Shown here: positions 39,442-48,577 of the stretch, piece after piece
Numbering within the stretch: the first letter of the stretch is position 1
Layout of the letters: every line of letters begins with the position of its first letter
Origin: Kribbella antibiotica
GTDB lineage: Bacteria > Actinomycetota > Actinomycetes > Propionibacteriales > Kribbellaceae
Length of the DNA stretch: 64,000 nt
NCBI RefSeq assembly: GCF_004349055.1
Contig: NZ_SMKX01000032.1
Coordinates: forward strand, 1 to 64,000
Direction: 5' to 3'
Made by a program: the position numbers and the translations under genes
The notes under the pieces: generated by a model
What the model was told of the DNA's origin: nothing
What the model saw: only the letters and a program-made list of their open reading frames with translations
Database searches by the model: none

Positions 39442-39719
39442 AGGTGGTCGACACCTTCCGGCACGTCGTAGAACGTCGGGTGCCGGTAGACCTTGTCAGC
39501 CGCCGGGTCGAAGAACTCGTCCTTCTCGTCCGGGCTGGACGCGGTGATGTCCGTTGCCGGCACCACCCAGATCGACACGCCCTCCTGGCGTCGCGTGTAC
39601 ACGTCACGCGCGTTCCGCAGCGCCATGGTCGCGTCCGGCGCGTGCAGCGACCCCACATGCGTGTGCGACAACCCACGCCGCGACCGCACGAAGACCTCCC
39701 ACAGTGGCTCAACCGTCAT
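39438..39719 (-). CDS. paaB: Phenylacetyl-CoA epoxidase subunit PaaB
   Basis: 93 residues, the usual PaaB size. It starts [44 protein letters not shown], a near-diagnostic PaaB sequence. PaaB bridges PaaAC dimers in the epoxidase. Short overlaps with paaA upstream and paaC downstream show tight coupling. Confidence 0.95.
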   Translation of the reverse strand: MTVEPLWEVFVRSRRGLSHTHVGSLHAPDATMALRNARDVYTRRQEGVSIWVVPATDITASSPDEKDEFFDPAADKVYRHPTFYDVPEGVDHL

Positions 39720-40633
39720 GCCGCACGCTCCATCTGCTTCGCCGCGTACGCCGCTGCGGCCTCACGAACCCAGGCACCGTCCTCATGCGCCTTGACCCGA
39801 GTGGCGAGCCGCTTCTCGTTACACGGCCCGTTGCCCTTCACCACCTCGTACAGCTCGGTGAAGTCCGGCTGGGTGAAGCTGTAGTGACCTGTGACCTCGT
39901 CATAGACCAGTCCGTCGTCAGGAACACGAAGACCCAGTACGTCGGCCTGCGGGACCGTCATGTCGACGAAACGCTGCCGCAGTTCGTCGTTGCTGTGTCG
40001 CTTGATCCCCCACGCCATCGACTGCTCGGAGTGCGTCGACGAAGCGTCCGGCGGACCGAACATCATCAGCGACGGCCACCACCAGCGGTCCAGCGCGTCC
40101 TGAGCCATCGCCTGCTGCCCCGGAGTACCAGTGGACAGCGTGTGCAGGATCTCGAAGCCCTGCCGCTGGTGGAACGACTCCTCCTTGCAGACCCGGACCA
40201 TGGCTCGCGCATACGGCCCGTAGGAGCAGCGGCAGAGCGGCACCTGGTTCACGATCGCGGCGCCGTCGACGAGCCAGCCGATCGCACCGATGTCGGCCCA
40301 GGTGAGGGTCGGGTAGTTGAAGATGCTGGAGTACTTCTGCCGGCCCGTGTGCAGCATGTCGAGCAGGTCGGCCCGATCCACGCCGAGCGTCTCGGCGGCG
40401 GCGTACAGGTAGAGGCCGTGCCCGGCCTCGTCCTGGACCTTGGCCATCAGGATCGCCTTGCGGCGCAGCGACGGCGCCCGGCTGATCCAGTTGCCCTCGG
40501 GCTGCATGCCGATGATCTCCGAGTGCGCGTGCTGCGCGATCTGGCGGATCAGGGTCTTGCGGTAGCCGTCGGGCATGGCGTCCCGCGGTTCGATCCGGCT
40601 GTCGGCGTCGATGGTCGCCTGGAAGCTGTCCAT
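39716..40633 (-). CDS. paaA: Phenylacetyl-CoA epoxidase catalytic subunit PaaA
   Basis: 305 residues from ATG 40633 (a GTG at 40660 would add nine residues and overlap the inverted repeat). Di-iron ferritin-like oxygenase subunit: [21 protein letters not shown] near 66 and [16 protein letters not shown] near 150 carry the Glu/His metal ligands (E-x2-H pattern in both). [24 protein letters not shown] lies between. First gene of the operon; it catalyses 1,2-epoxidation of phenylacetyl-CoA. The remaining paa genes (ligase, isomerase, ring hydrolase) are not in the window. Confidence 0.95.
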   Translation of the reverse strand: MDSFQATIDADSRIEPRDAMPDGYRKTLIRQIAQHAHSEIIGMQPEGNWISRAPSLRRKAILMAKVQDEAGHGLYLYAAAETLGVDRADLLDMLHTGRQKYSSIFNYPTLTWADIGAIGWLVDGAAIVNQVPLCRCSYGPYARAMVRVCKEESFHQRQGFEILHTLSTGTPGQQAMAQDALDRWWWPSLMMFGPPDASSTHSEQSMAWGIKRHSNDELRQRFVDMTVPQADVLGLRVPDDGLVYDEVTGHYSFTQPDFTELYEVVKGNGPCNEKRLATRVKAHEDGAWVREAAAAYAAKQMERAA

Positions 40634-40652
40634 GGCCCGAGCATAACTCAGA

Positions 40653-40690
40653 TGTGACACTTTTTCTCCGGATCGACAACAAGTGTCACA
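40653..40690. promoter_or_regulatory. Candidate operator of the paa operon
   Basis: TGTGACAC (40653-40660) and GTGTCACA (40683-40690) form a perfect 8-bp inverted repeat with 22-bp spacing, 20-57 bp upstream of paaA. It probably binds a dimeric or tetrameric repressor of phenylacetate genes (TetR/PaaR-like or PaaX-like); the regulator is not in the window. Confidence 0.5.
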
Positions 40691-40807
40691 AGGGTGGTGC
40701 TGGATCTACCCCCAACAGGGGGCGTAACGCACTGGGGGCACGGTCGCCGCGGCGGGAGGATCTACCTAACAGTTCAAGGGCTATACAGTTCTGGAAAGGC
40801 GCTCCCC

Positions 40808-41998
40808 GTGACGACCCAGCAAACTCTCCCCGCCGATCACCGCGGCCCGGTCACCGGAACGGAACGGGCCCTCGCACCCGACCTGATCCGGGGCGCGATG
40901 CTGCTGCTGATCGGGCTCGCCAACAGCTCCAACTTCGCCTTCGCCGGCCAGCCCGGCGTCGAAACCACTCCACAGGGCTTCGAGCGGATCATCAACTTCC
41001 TCAAACTCACCTTCGTCGACGCCCGGGCCTACCCGGTCTTCGCGGTGATGTTCGGCTACGGCCTGGTTCAGCTGGCTCGGCGCCAGAAGTCATCCGGCGC
41101 CACACCGGGTGCGGTCCGCCGGGTCCTGATGAAGCGCAACGCCTGGCTGATCGCCTTCGGCGCGGTCCACGCCACGCTGCTGTACTTCGGGGACTTCCTC
41201 GGCGCCTACGGCATCGTCGGCATCATCTGCACGCTGCTACTGCTCAACCGCAGCGACAGGTTCCATCGGTTCATCATCGGCATCTGGGCCCTCGAGATCG
41301 TGTACGTCGTCTGGGTCGGCATTCAAGCCGCCATCGCGGCACTCGCCAGCTCCGGCCCGGCTCACGCGATCGTCAACGATCCAAACCCCTCGCTGGCAGC
41401 GTCGTCGTACGGGGCGTCGTTGCTGGACCGGCTGCACGAGTACCCGCTCCACACCGCAAGCGTGATCCCGTTCATCATGGTCGTCTGGTTGGGCATCTGG
41501 GCCGCACGCAAGCAGGTTCTGGAGAACCCGGCCGCACACCGCACACTGCTCACCCGCGTCGCAGTGGTCAGCATGGGCATCACCATCCTGGGCGGCCTGC
41601 CGTACGCACTGGTCGGAGCAGGCTGGTTGCATGTGGACGAGTCCGCAGTCGCTGCGCTGAGCATGCTGTCCCACGTGAGCGGGATGTTCGGTGGTCCCGG
41701 CTACATCGCACTGTTCGGTCTGCTGGTCTCCCGGATCACCAAGCTGTCGCTACCGGTCCGTGCGATCTCTGCACTGGGTCAGCGGTCGATGTCCGGCTAC
41801 CTGTTCCAGTCCATTGCGTGGATGGCGCTACTGGCACCGTTCACTCTGGATCTGGCACACCAGTTCGGCAGTACGGCGTACGTGGCGCTCGCGTGCGCAG
41901 TCAGCGTCTGGCTGGTCTCGGTGATCGGTGCGTACGCGATGAGCCGCCGGAGCTACCGCGGTCCGGCGGAGACCCTCTTGCGTCGTCTCGTCTACTGA
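40808..41998 (+). CDS. DUF418 family membrane protein
   Basis: 396 residues from GTG 40808, preceded by GGAAAGG. About ten transmembrane helices. ALAPDLIRGAMLLLIGLANSS near 19 matches the D-x-x-RG start of DUF418/OpgC-like proteins. The C-terminal DUF418 region shows VRAISALGQRSMSGYLFQSIAWMALL near 317-342 and a closing helix pair. Function is unknown; related proteins are acyltransferase-like or envelope-associated. Divergent from paaA, with the GNAT gene 16 bp downstream. Confidence 0.88.
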   Translation: MTTQQTLPADHRGPVTGTERALAPDLIRGAMLLLIGLANSSNFAFAGQPGVETTPQGFERIINFLKLTFVDARAYPVFAVMFGYGLVQLARRQKSSGATPGAVRRVLMKRNAWLIAFGAVHATLLYFGDFLGAYGIVGIICTLLLLNRSDRFHRFIIGIWALEIVYVVWVGIQAAIAALASSGPAHAIVNDPNPSLAASSYGASLLDRLHEYPLHTASVIPFIMVVWLGIWAARKQVLENPAAHRTLLTRVAVVSMGITILGGLPYALVGAGWLHVDESAVAALSMLSHVSGMFGGPGYIALFGLLVSRITKLSLPVRAISALGQRSMSGYLFQSIAWMALLAPFTLDLAHQFGSTAYVALACAVSVWLVSVIGAYAMSRRSYRGPAETLLRRLVY

Positions 41999-42014
41999 TT
42001 GAGAGGATGGCAGC

Positions 42015-42620
42015 GTGAGTGACTTCGGCGTACCCGAGCCAGAAAACCTGTCCGACCTGTCCGGTGAGCCGCCGGTGGCCGAGACCAGTGTGCGGCTCGC
42101 GCTGCCCGCCGAGGCGAATGCGATCGGTGAGATCCAGGTGGCAGCCTGGCGGGCGTCGTACGCCGACCTCCTCCCGGCCGACGTCCTGGCCGACCTGAAC
42201 CCGGCCCAGTTCGCCGCTCAGTGGCGGGCCGCTCTGGTCGCCCCCGGCGAGGCCCGCAACCGGGTCATGATCGCCCTGGCCGGCCGCACCCCCGTCGGCT
42301 TCGCAGCCATCACCGCCTCCGACGACCCCGACGCAGACAGCCAGTACGACGCCCTGATCGCCGAACTGGCCGTCCAGCCCGACGCAACCCGCGCCGGCCA
42401 CGGCTCCCGCCTCCTGAACGCAGTCGTCGACACAGTCCGCGCCGACGGCTTCCGCCGCGTCACCGTCTGGATCAACTCCACCGATGACGTCTCCCGGGCG
42501 TTCTACACCGAAGCCGGCTGGGCCCCCGACTCCGCCCACCGCGAACTGGACCTCTACGGCGACGGATCGATCCGCATCAAGCAGGTCCGCCTCCACACCG
42601 ACCCGGCCAACGAAGACTGA
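42015..42620 (+). CDS. GNAT family N-acetyltransferase
   Basis: 201 residues. After an acidic leader of about 22 residues, the GNAT fold begins at SVRLALPAEANAIGEIQVAAWRASYADLLP. The acetyl-CoA site shows as IAELAVQPDATRAGHGSRLLNAVVDTVRADGFRRVTVWINSTDDVSRAFYTEAGW (about 115-170), with RAGHGS as the Q/R-x-x-G-x-G/A loop. Substrate is unknown. Its stop abuts the stop of the convergent VOC gene with no spacer. Confidence 0.92.
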   Translation: MSDFGVPEPENLSDLSGEPPVAETSVRLALPAEANAIGEIQVAAWRASYADLLPADVLADLNPAQFAAQWRAALVAPGEARNRVMIALAGRTPVGFAAITASDDPDADSQYDALIAELAVQPDATRAGHGSRLLNAVVDTVRADGFRRVTVWINSTDDVSRAFYTEAGWAPDSAHRELDLYGDGSIRIKQVRLHTDPANED

Positions 42621-43058
42621 TCAGGCCACACAGAACTCGTTCGACTCGGGGTCTTGCATGACCACGAAGTAGCCGTCCGGCTCGTCCGTCCGCCGTACGA
42701 CTCCGCCGCCGAGCTCGATCAGCCGATCCACCTCGGCGTCGACCGCCGTCCGACGCTCGTCGCCGGACAAGCCGGGTGCCACCTTGATGTCCAGGTGCAG
42801 CCGGTTCTTGAACAGCTTCGCTTCGGGCACCTGCAGGAAGAAGATGTCCGGCCGGTCGCGCACCTTGTCCACCAAGGTCCGCCCGGTCGGGCGCTTCTCG
42901 ACCGGGATCTGCTGGGCATCCGCCCAGTCGTCCCAGGTCAGGAAACCGTCCGGTACGGGCATCGGGAAGTCGTACCCACCGAGCGCCGCCTTCCAGAACT
43001 GCGCCACCCGATCCGGATCCGCGCAGTCGAACACGATGTGCAGATCGAACGCCGTCAT
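42621..43058 (-). CDS. VOC superfamily (glyoxalase-like) protein
   Basis: 145 residues. The vicinal oxygen chelate pattern is clear: DLHIVFDCADPDRVAQFWKAALGGYDF at the N-terminus, KNRLHLDIKV near 84, and DGYFVVMQDPESNEFCVA at the end, which resembles the antibiotic-resistance/DUF-type glyoxalase-like family rather than true glyoxalase I. Reaction is unknown. A 46-bp gap separates it from the divergent ArsR-like regulator, which could control it. Confidence 0.9.
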   Translation of the reverse strand: MTAFDLHIVFDCADPDRVAQFWKAALGGYDFPMPVPDGFLTWDDWADAQQIPVEKRPTGRTLVDKVRDRPDIFFLQVPEAKLFKNRLHLDIKVAPGLSGDERRTAVDAEVDRLIELGGGVVRRTDEPDGYFVVMQDPESNEFCVA

Positions 43059-43104
43059 GTGTCTCCTCCTGAAGTTGCACCGACCTTAAGGCACTCTTAC
43101 CGGC

Positions 43105-43668
43105 ATGACTGAGGTGCGGGTTAACGAGGTTGGGGACATGGTGCTTGAGGGCGCCGAGGCAATGCGGGTTCTGGCTGAGCCGGTGCGGCTGGCGATTACT
43201 GATCGGCTGACTCGGCATGGGGTGGCGACTACGGCCGAGCTGGCTGAGGCCGTGGGGATGAGTGCGGAGGCCGCTGGCGCGCATGCCGAGAAGCTGGCGA
43301 GCGTGGGGCTGGTGAAGCGCGATGGCGAGAGCTGGGAGGCGTGTGGGCGGGGGATCTTTTTCGAGATTCCTGAGGACGGGGACGTCGAGGTTCAGCAGGC
43401 GGCTCGGGCTTTGAGCAGTGCGATGTTGCTGAGCTACGAACACCTCCCCCGGCAGTGGGTCGAGGACACCGAGCCAGAACTGGACAACGACTGGGCCCGG
43501 TCGGCGGGTCTGTTCAACGCCGGGATGTGGCTGACCGCAGAAGAGCTGCGGAAGGTGCAGGAGGACCTTGAGGTGCTGCTGATGCCTTATCTGCAACGCA
43601 AGGAGCCGGTGCCGGATGCACGGCGGGTGCGGATGCTCGCGTATTTCCTGCCGCCGAAAGCCGACTAG
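43105..43668 (+). CDS. ArsR-like winged-helix transcriptional regulator
   Basis: 187 residues. An HTH_20/ArsR-type winged helix is at about 16-85 (MRVLAEPVRLAITDRLTRHGVATTAELAEAVGMSAEAAGAHAEKLASVGLVKRDGESWE). No metal-binding Cys cluster is present. The C-terminal half contains an amphipathic dimerisation/effector region ending ARRVRMLAYFLPPKAD. It resembles actinobacterial helix-turn-helix proteins of unknown ligand. Divergent from the VOC gene, with the promoters sharing 46 bp. Confidence 0.85.
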   Translation: MTEVRVNEVGDMVLEGAEAMRVLAEPVRLAITDRLTRHGVATTAELAEAVGMSAEAAGAHAEKLASVGLVKRDGESWEACGRGIFFEIPEDGDVEVQQAARALSSAMLLSYEHLPRQWVEDTEPELDNDWARSAGLFNAGMWLTAEELRKVQEDLEVLLMPYLQRKEPVPDARRVRMLAYFLPPKAD

Positions 43669-43746
43669 CCGGGGGCGGTGCTCGACCCCGCGAGCCTGAC
43701 ATGACAGATTGCGACGGTCCGATCACGCTTTGCCGTTGGAGTCTGC

Positions 43747-45471
43747 ATGAAGCTCGCCTCCCTGGTCCTCGGCCTGGGGCTGTCCGCCGCCGCCGTCCTC
43801 GTTGTCCCCGGGTCGGGAGCAACCGCCTCGATGCAGTCGGAGGTGGTCGTCGACAAGGCGCGGCCGGTCGCCAACAAGTACCTCCAGCAGAAGCTCACCT
43901 GGCGGCAGTGCGGCGACGCGGAGCTGCGGACGTTCTGCGCGAAGATCGCCGCGCCCCGCGACTGGTCGAACCAGTACGCCGGACATGACATCGAGCTCGC
44001 GATCAGCAAGGTCACCCCGAAGCACGGCAAGCCCACCCGGGTCGTGTTCGGCAACCCTGGCGGGCCGGGTGGCGCCGGGCTCGGCATGGCGCCGTACCTG
44101 GCGAGCCAGGCGCCGCTGGCCAAGGATCACCTCGCGGTCGGCTTCGACCCGCGCGGTAGTGGCGAGAGCACCAACGTCACCTGCCAGGGCGCACCGAGCT
44201 ACACGATGGACGCCCGCGATCGCGACGCCTGGAACCTCGAGCTGATCTCGCAGGCATCCCAGCTCGCCCAGCCGTACTGCGACCGTCAGTCCCGCGGCCT
44301 GCTCCCCTACGTCACCACCGCGCAGACCGTGCAGGACATGGACCTGATCCGGCAGCTGCTCGGCTTCGACAAGATCGACTTCGTCGGCTACTCCGGCGGC
44401 ACCTGGATGGGCGCGTACTACCAGACCTACTTCCCCACCCACGTCGGCCGCTTCGTCCTCGACTCGAACACCGACTTCACCGATTCGTGGCTGACCACGT
44501 TCTCGGCCCAGCCGGCCGCGTTCGAGCGCCGGTTCCAGCAGGATTTCGCGACCTGGGCGGCCAAGTACGACGACAAGCTGCACCTCGGGATGACGTCCCG
44601 CCAGGTGGTACGCAACTACGAAAAGTTACGAGCGGCGCTGAAGAAGCAGCCGGCGGTCGAGGAGTTCCTCGAAGGAACGATCCGGATCACCTACGACCAG
44701 AACACCCTGGACGCCATGATTTCCGGGGATATGTATACAAAGCTTGACTTCTACTCCCTGGCGCTCGATCTCGCATTTCTTCGCGACCTTTCCCAGACGC
44801 AGACAAAGAGCGGTGCCCAGGCCGCCCAACGCAAGGTCGATGCACTCTCCCCGGCCCGTCAGCGAGAGCTCGTACGGCGCGCGCACCGCAGCCCCGTCGG
44901 CCTCAGCTCACTGGGCAATTCACTGGGCGACGACTACGAGAGCGCGACCTTCACCGCGATCACCTGCAACGACACCGCCTGGCCGCAGGGCCGGGAGACC
45001 GCCGACCAGCTCGCCGCGCGCCTCGGCCGGCAGAGCCCGCTGATCGGCTGGAGCATGAACGAGAATCCGTGCTTCTACTGGGACCGCCCGCGGCTCAACC
45101 TGCCGCAGCCGACCGGCGCCGGCCTGCCGACAACCTTGATGGTGCAGAGCCAGAACGACCCTGCCACCAGCTACAGCCTGGCCACCGCGGCCCATCAGCG
45201 GTACGCCGGATCGCGGCTGCTGACCATCACCGGCGAAGGCGATCACGGCATCTACGGCGGCGTGAACAAATGCGCCGACAAGATCGTCAACACGTTCCTC
45301 ACCACCGGCAAGAGCCCGGCCGCCGACGTCAGCTGCCGCGGCGAAGGCATCCCCGCTCCGTCCACCCCGGAACCGGTCGGCACCGAGGACGAGAGCACCG
45401 GTACGGCGACCGGCTCGCCGCTGCGCCGGGTCGCTGGATTCACCGCCGCTATTTCGGGGTACCTACCCTAA
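43747..45471 (+). CDS. Secreted alpha/beta hydrolase, tripeptidyl aminopeptidase (TAP) type
   Basis: 574 residues. Signal peptide of about 27 residues. The hydrolase core has the oxyanion region GNPGGPGGAGLGM near 100-112, nucleophile GYSGGTWMG (Ser about 216), acid in NDPAT (about 470) and His in EGDHGIYGG (about 499). The C-terminal TAP-like domain covers QSPLIGWSMNENPCFYWDRP onward. Streptomyces homologues (SlpD/SlpE, Tap) release N-terminal tripeptides from exported proteins. The final 45 residues are Pro/Thr/Glu-rich. It ends in a 492-bp spacer with strong hairpins. Confidence 0.92.
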   Translation: MKLASLVLGLGLSAAAVLVVPGSGATASMQSEVVVDKARPVANKYLQQKLTWRQCGDAELRTFCAKIAAPRDWSNQYAGHDIELAISKVTPKHGKPTRVVFGNPGGPGGAGLGMAPYLASQAPLAKDHLAVGFDPRGSGESTNVTCQGAPSYTMDARDRDAWNLELISQASQLAQPYCDRQSRGLLPYVTTAQTVQDMDLIRQLLGFDKIDFVGYSGGTWMGAYYQTYFPTHVGRFVLDSNTDFTDSWLTTFSAQPAAFERRFQQDFATWAAKYDDKLHLGMTSRQVVRNYEKLRAALKKQPAVEEFLEGTIRITYDQNTLDAMISGDMYTKLDFYSLALDLAFLRDLSQTQTKSGAQAAQRKVDALSPARQRELVRRAHRSPVGLSSLGNSLGDDYESATFTAITCNDTAWPQGRETADQLAARLGRQSPLIGWSMNENPCFYWDRPRLNLPQPTGAGLPTTLMVQSQNDPATSYSLATAAHQRYAGSRLLTITGEGDHGIYGGVNKCADKIVNTFLTTGKSPAADVSCRGEGIPAPSTPEPVGTEDESTGTATGSPLRRVAGFTAAISGYLP

Positions 45472-45842
45472 AACATAACGAACTTTATGATTTAGATTTC
45501 GCGGCAACCGAGAGCTTGACTGCCATTCCGGACCGGCAATTCCGGGCCGGTGAGAATCACCCACCGGCAGGCCACGGTTACCGTCGGCGAAATTACCCAA
45601 GGGCTTTCGTTGTCAGAATCCCTTTGTCAGGGCTTTGTCAGGGTTCCGTCCCTGTGCGACAGAGCGTGACTTCGGCAACCTTGTGTCAGCGCGGGAGAGC
45701 CGGGCGTCGACCGGGAGGGCTCGACGAAAGGCTCGACCGCTGAACGTGGATTCGGCCGGCTGCCAGGTGGGGGGACTGCCTGGGGGGTCAGACAGAGGCG
45801 CAGCCGGCTGGGCCCACGGACACCGACCGCGCACCCCAGATC

Positions 45843-45888
45843 CCTCGCGGGGCATCTTCGATCCCCCAGGTCGTGATGCTCCGCGAGG
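45843..45888. terminator. 14-bp hairpin downstream of the TAP peptidase
   Basis: Arms 45843-45856 and 45875-45888 pair over 14 bp with one mismatch and an 18-nt loop. With the hairpin next to it, it probably insulates two convergent transcription units. Confidence 0.55.
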
Positions 45889-45907
45889 CATGTACTGAGG
45901 GACTCCC

Positions 45908-45941
45908 GCCGATCAGCAGCTCTGGTGGACTGCTGATCGGC
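45908..45941 (-). terminator. 12-bp perfect hairpin downstream of the NB-ARC regulator
   Basis: GCCGATCAGCAG (45908-45919) and its exact complement (45930-45941) with a 10-nt loop, 22 bp past the stop at 45964. Confidence 0.65.
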
Positions 45942-45963
45942 CGGGTCTCACAGGTAGCGGGTC

Positions 45964-48489
45964 TCAGAGGTAGCGGGGGTGGGGCGCCGAGCTCTGCTCC
46001 GGGTAGCCGTCGGCCACGGCAGCCAAGGGTGCAGAACGCCCAGCAGACCAAGCCGTCCGGTAGGCACGCCGATCCAGCGACTCCTCGATCGCGCTCCGCG
46101 TCGCCAGGTAGTCGCGTTTCTCAACCTCCGGCACGGGCGCCTGGATCACTTCCCGTACGCCGTCCGCCGCCCCCAGGAGGAATGCCGCGTACTCGCTGTG
46201 CCCGCGCTGCTGAGCCACCGCCGCGAGCTCTTCCAGCACACTGGCCGACCGCCACCGGTCCCCGAGGTCCCGATGCTCAGCCAGGCTCTCGTCGAGCAGA
46301 TGCACTGCCCGCTCGGTCAGGCCACGCCGCCGCTCCACAATGCCGAGCTGGTTGAGCGACCACGCCACACCCTCGCGATAGCCGAGCCGCTGCGACAGCG
46401 TGAGGCTCTCCTGCAGCAGTACCTCCGCCTGGACCAGCTCACCCTTGTACTGCGCGATCGCGCCGAGGCTGATCAGCGACCAGGCAACACCTTCGCCGTC
46501 GCCCAGTCTCCGGAAGCTGTCTCGTGCCTTCGTACACCGGCGCGCAGCGATGTCCAGGTCACCCCGCAGCCAGGCCACGAAGCCGAGCTGGTTGTGCGCC
46601 CACGACATACCGGACTGGTCGCCGACCTTCTCGAACAGGTCGTAGCTCTGACAGTGCAGATCCTCGGCAGCCCGGTAGTCGCCACGCTCGCGCGCCACTC
46701 CCCCGAGTCGCTGCAGCACCAACGCCGTACCGGCTGCGTCGTCCAGCTCCTTGTACTGCGCGAGCGCAGTCACCAGACGGGTGGTCGCCACGTCGTACTC
46801 GCACTGGAGGAATGCGAGCATGCCGGCACCGAGATTCGCCTTGGCCAGTGCGGGGCTCGGATCGTCGGTCGTCGGCAGGAGAGCGAGTGAACGCTCTAGC
46901 CACTGGCCGCCCTCGGCATAGTGACCGCGGAGATAGCAGAACCGCCAGAGCGCACCAGAGAGTCGCAGTGCTTCGCTGGCTGACCTGGTCTGCAGCGCCC
47001 ACGCCATAGCGGAGCGCAGGTTGTCCAGCTCGCTCTGCAAGCGCTCGAGCCACTCCTCCTGATTGGCACCGCGCAGCTCGCGCTCCGCCTGCTCAGCCAG
47101 GCCGACGTAGAAGTGCGCGTGCCGCCGAACCGCCTCGTCCACACTGGATGTCGTCTGCAACCGGTCCGCCGCAAACTCACGGATCACGGCGAGCATGTCG
47201 TACCGCGCGACGCCACCATGCCGAGTCACCCGGATGAGCGACTTGTCGACCAGGCGCCCGGTGAGATCAAGCGCTTCGGCCCTGGCCACCGGTCCGGGCG
47301 CGGACTCCCCCGACATCACCACCGCGGCCGCGCCTAGCGACCAGCCGCCCACGAACACCGACAGCTGCGCAAACACATCGCGCTCCGCCGCGGTGAGCAG
47401 GTCATGGCTCCACTCGATCGCGCCACGCATCGACTGCTGCCGTGGGGACGCCGTGCGGTCGCCACCGGCCAGGATGCCGAACGACGTCTCCAGCTCACCG
47501 GCCAGCTCTTCAATGGTCATCACGTTGGTCCGGGCGGCTGCCAGCTCGATCGCCAGCGGCATGCCGTCGAGCCGGCGGACCACCCGGGCCACCTGCTCCA
47601 GCTGCCCGGTCAGGTCGTAGCCGCGCGCACTCGCCCGGTCAACGAACAGCCGGACCGCAGCGGACAGCTCCGACTCCTCAGGCAGTGTGAGCGGCGGGAC
47701 GACGTACACGTTCTCGCCGGGGACCCGCAGGAGCTCACGGCTGGAGGCGAGGATGGAGAGGTTCGGGCAGGACTCCAGCAGCGCTGCACACACCTGCCCG
47801 ACGGCGGAGACCACATGCGAGCAGTTGTCGAACACCAGCAGCAGCGTCCGCCGGCCGATCTGGTCAGCGATGTCCTGCAGCAGACGGCTGGTGTCCATTG
47901 GGTGCAGCCCGAGCGAGGCGGCGACGGCCGGAGCGACCGCCTCTGCATCGGTCAGCGCCGCGAGCGGCACCCAGCACACACCATCTGGGAAGTCATCGGA
48001 GAGCTCACCCGCCAGCGCCAACGTGAGCCGAGTCTTGCCGATGCCACCAGGACCGGTCAGCGTCAGCAAACGGGTGATGCGCTGGCCCAGCAACCGCCGC
48101 GTCGTGGTGAGCTCGGCAGTGCGCCCGATCAGCTCGTTCGGCGCCGCAGGTGGGCGTCGGAGCACCGGCTGTGGCGCCTCAGTGTCGTTGCGGGCAGAGG
48201 TGGTCAGCTGGGTGCGCTCAGCGCTGTTCAGCCGGAGCGCATCGGCCAGGAGACGCAGCGTGTGCGCTCTGGGCGCGCGGCGACGGCCCCGCTCCAACGC
48301 GGCGATTGCGTCGACACTCAGACCGGCCAGTTCCGCCAGGCCCTCCTGCGACAGCCCGGCCTCTCGCCGATGCCGGCGCAACAGGCCGCCGAACCCAGCC
48401 TCCTGCACGTCATCCGAACCGCGGCGTGATCCGTCGGACGACACAGGACGGCTCCACCCAGTTTCCGGCCTCGACGTGGCGGTTGCCAC
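45964..48489 (-). CDS. STAND-class regulator: XRE HTH, NB-ARC ATPase, TPR repeats
   Basis: 841 residues. An XRE helix-turn-helix lies at about 34-92 (FGGLLRRHRREAGLSQEGLAELAGLSVDAIAALERGRRRAPRA). The NB-ARC/STAND ATPase has Walker A GPGGIGKTRL near 145, Walker B TLLLVFDNCSHV near 218, and RLDGMPLAIELAAART near 310. A winged-helix relay and about eight TPR units fill 460-800. This architecture is common in actinobacterial SARP/LuxR-like signalling regulators that sense a ligand through TPRs. No target operon is obvious. It has its own hairpin terminator. Confidence 0.92.
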   Translation of the reverse strand: MATATSRPETGWSRPVSSDGSRRGSDDVQEAGFGGLLRRHRREAGLSQEGLAELAGLSVDAIAALERGRRRAPRAHTLRLLADALRLNSAERTQLTTSARNDTEAPQPVLRRPPAAPNELIGRTAELTTTRRLLGQRITRLLTLTGPGGIGKTRLTLALAGELSDDFPDGVCWVPLAALTDAEAVAPAVAASLGLHPMDTSRLLQDIADQIGRRTLLLVFDNCSHVVSAVGQVCAALLESCPNLSILASSRELLRVPGENVYVVPPLTLPEESELSAAVRLFVDRASARGYDLTGQLEQVARVVRRLDGMPLAIELAAARTNVMTIEELAGELETSFGILAGGDRTASPRQQSMRGAIEWSHDLLTAAERDVFAQLSVFVGGWSLGAAAVVMSGESAPGPVARAEALDLTGRLVDKSLIRVTRHGGVARYDMLAVIREFAADRLQTTSSVDEAVRRHAHFYVGLAEQAERELRGANQEEWLERLQSELDNLRSAMAWALQTRSASEALRLSGALWRFCYLRGHYAEGGQWLERSLALLPTTDDPSPALAKANLGAGMLAFLQCEYDVATTRLVTALAQYKELDDAAGTALVLQRLGGVARERGDYRAAEDLHCQSYDLFEKVGDQSGMSWAHNQLGFVAWLRGDLDIAARRCTKARDSFRRLGDGEGVAWSLISLGAIAQYKGELVQAEVLLQESLTLSQRLGYREGVAWSLNQLGIVERRRGLTERAVHLLDESLAEHRDLGDRWRSASVLEELAAVAQQRGHSEYAAFLLGAADGVREVIQAPVPEVEKRDYLATRSAIEESLDRRAYRTAWSAGRSAPLAAVADGYPEQSSAPHPRYL

Positions 48490-48577
48490 GTACGTTGATC
48501 AAAAATATCGCGATCCGGGCCGCCTTGTCAGCGATCCGGGCCATTGCCAGCGAACTCACAGGAAACCTGCGGCCTGC

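Larger units (their letters stand above)
45472..45963. other. 492-bp intergenic region between convergent genes
   Basis: No gene that I can support. It begins AT-rich (45473-45500), then has a CCGG-rich hairpin near 45527-45552, a tandem 11-bp repeat CTTTGTCAGGG (45622-45643), and two strong hairpins at 45843-45888 and 45908-45941. A 15-bp near-repeat (AGGTAGCGGG twice) reaches the stop of the regulator gene. Frames of up to about 87 codons here have no recognisable protein character. Confidence 0.6.

Noticed and set aside
40654-42018. 454-codon plus-strand frame overlapping the DUF418 gene
   Set aside because: Arg/Pro/His-rich alternate frame; the other frame encodes a coherent multi-helix membrane protein.
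45635-45898. Possible 87-residue gene in the 492-bp spacer
   Set aside because: No ribosome-binding site, no homology and it overlaps a strong hairpin.
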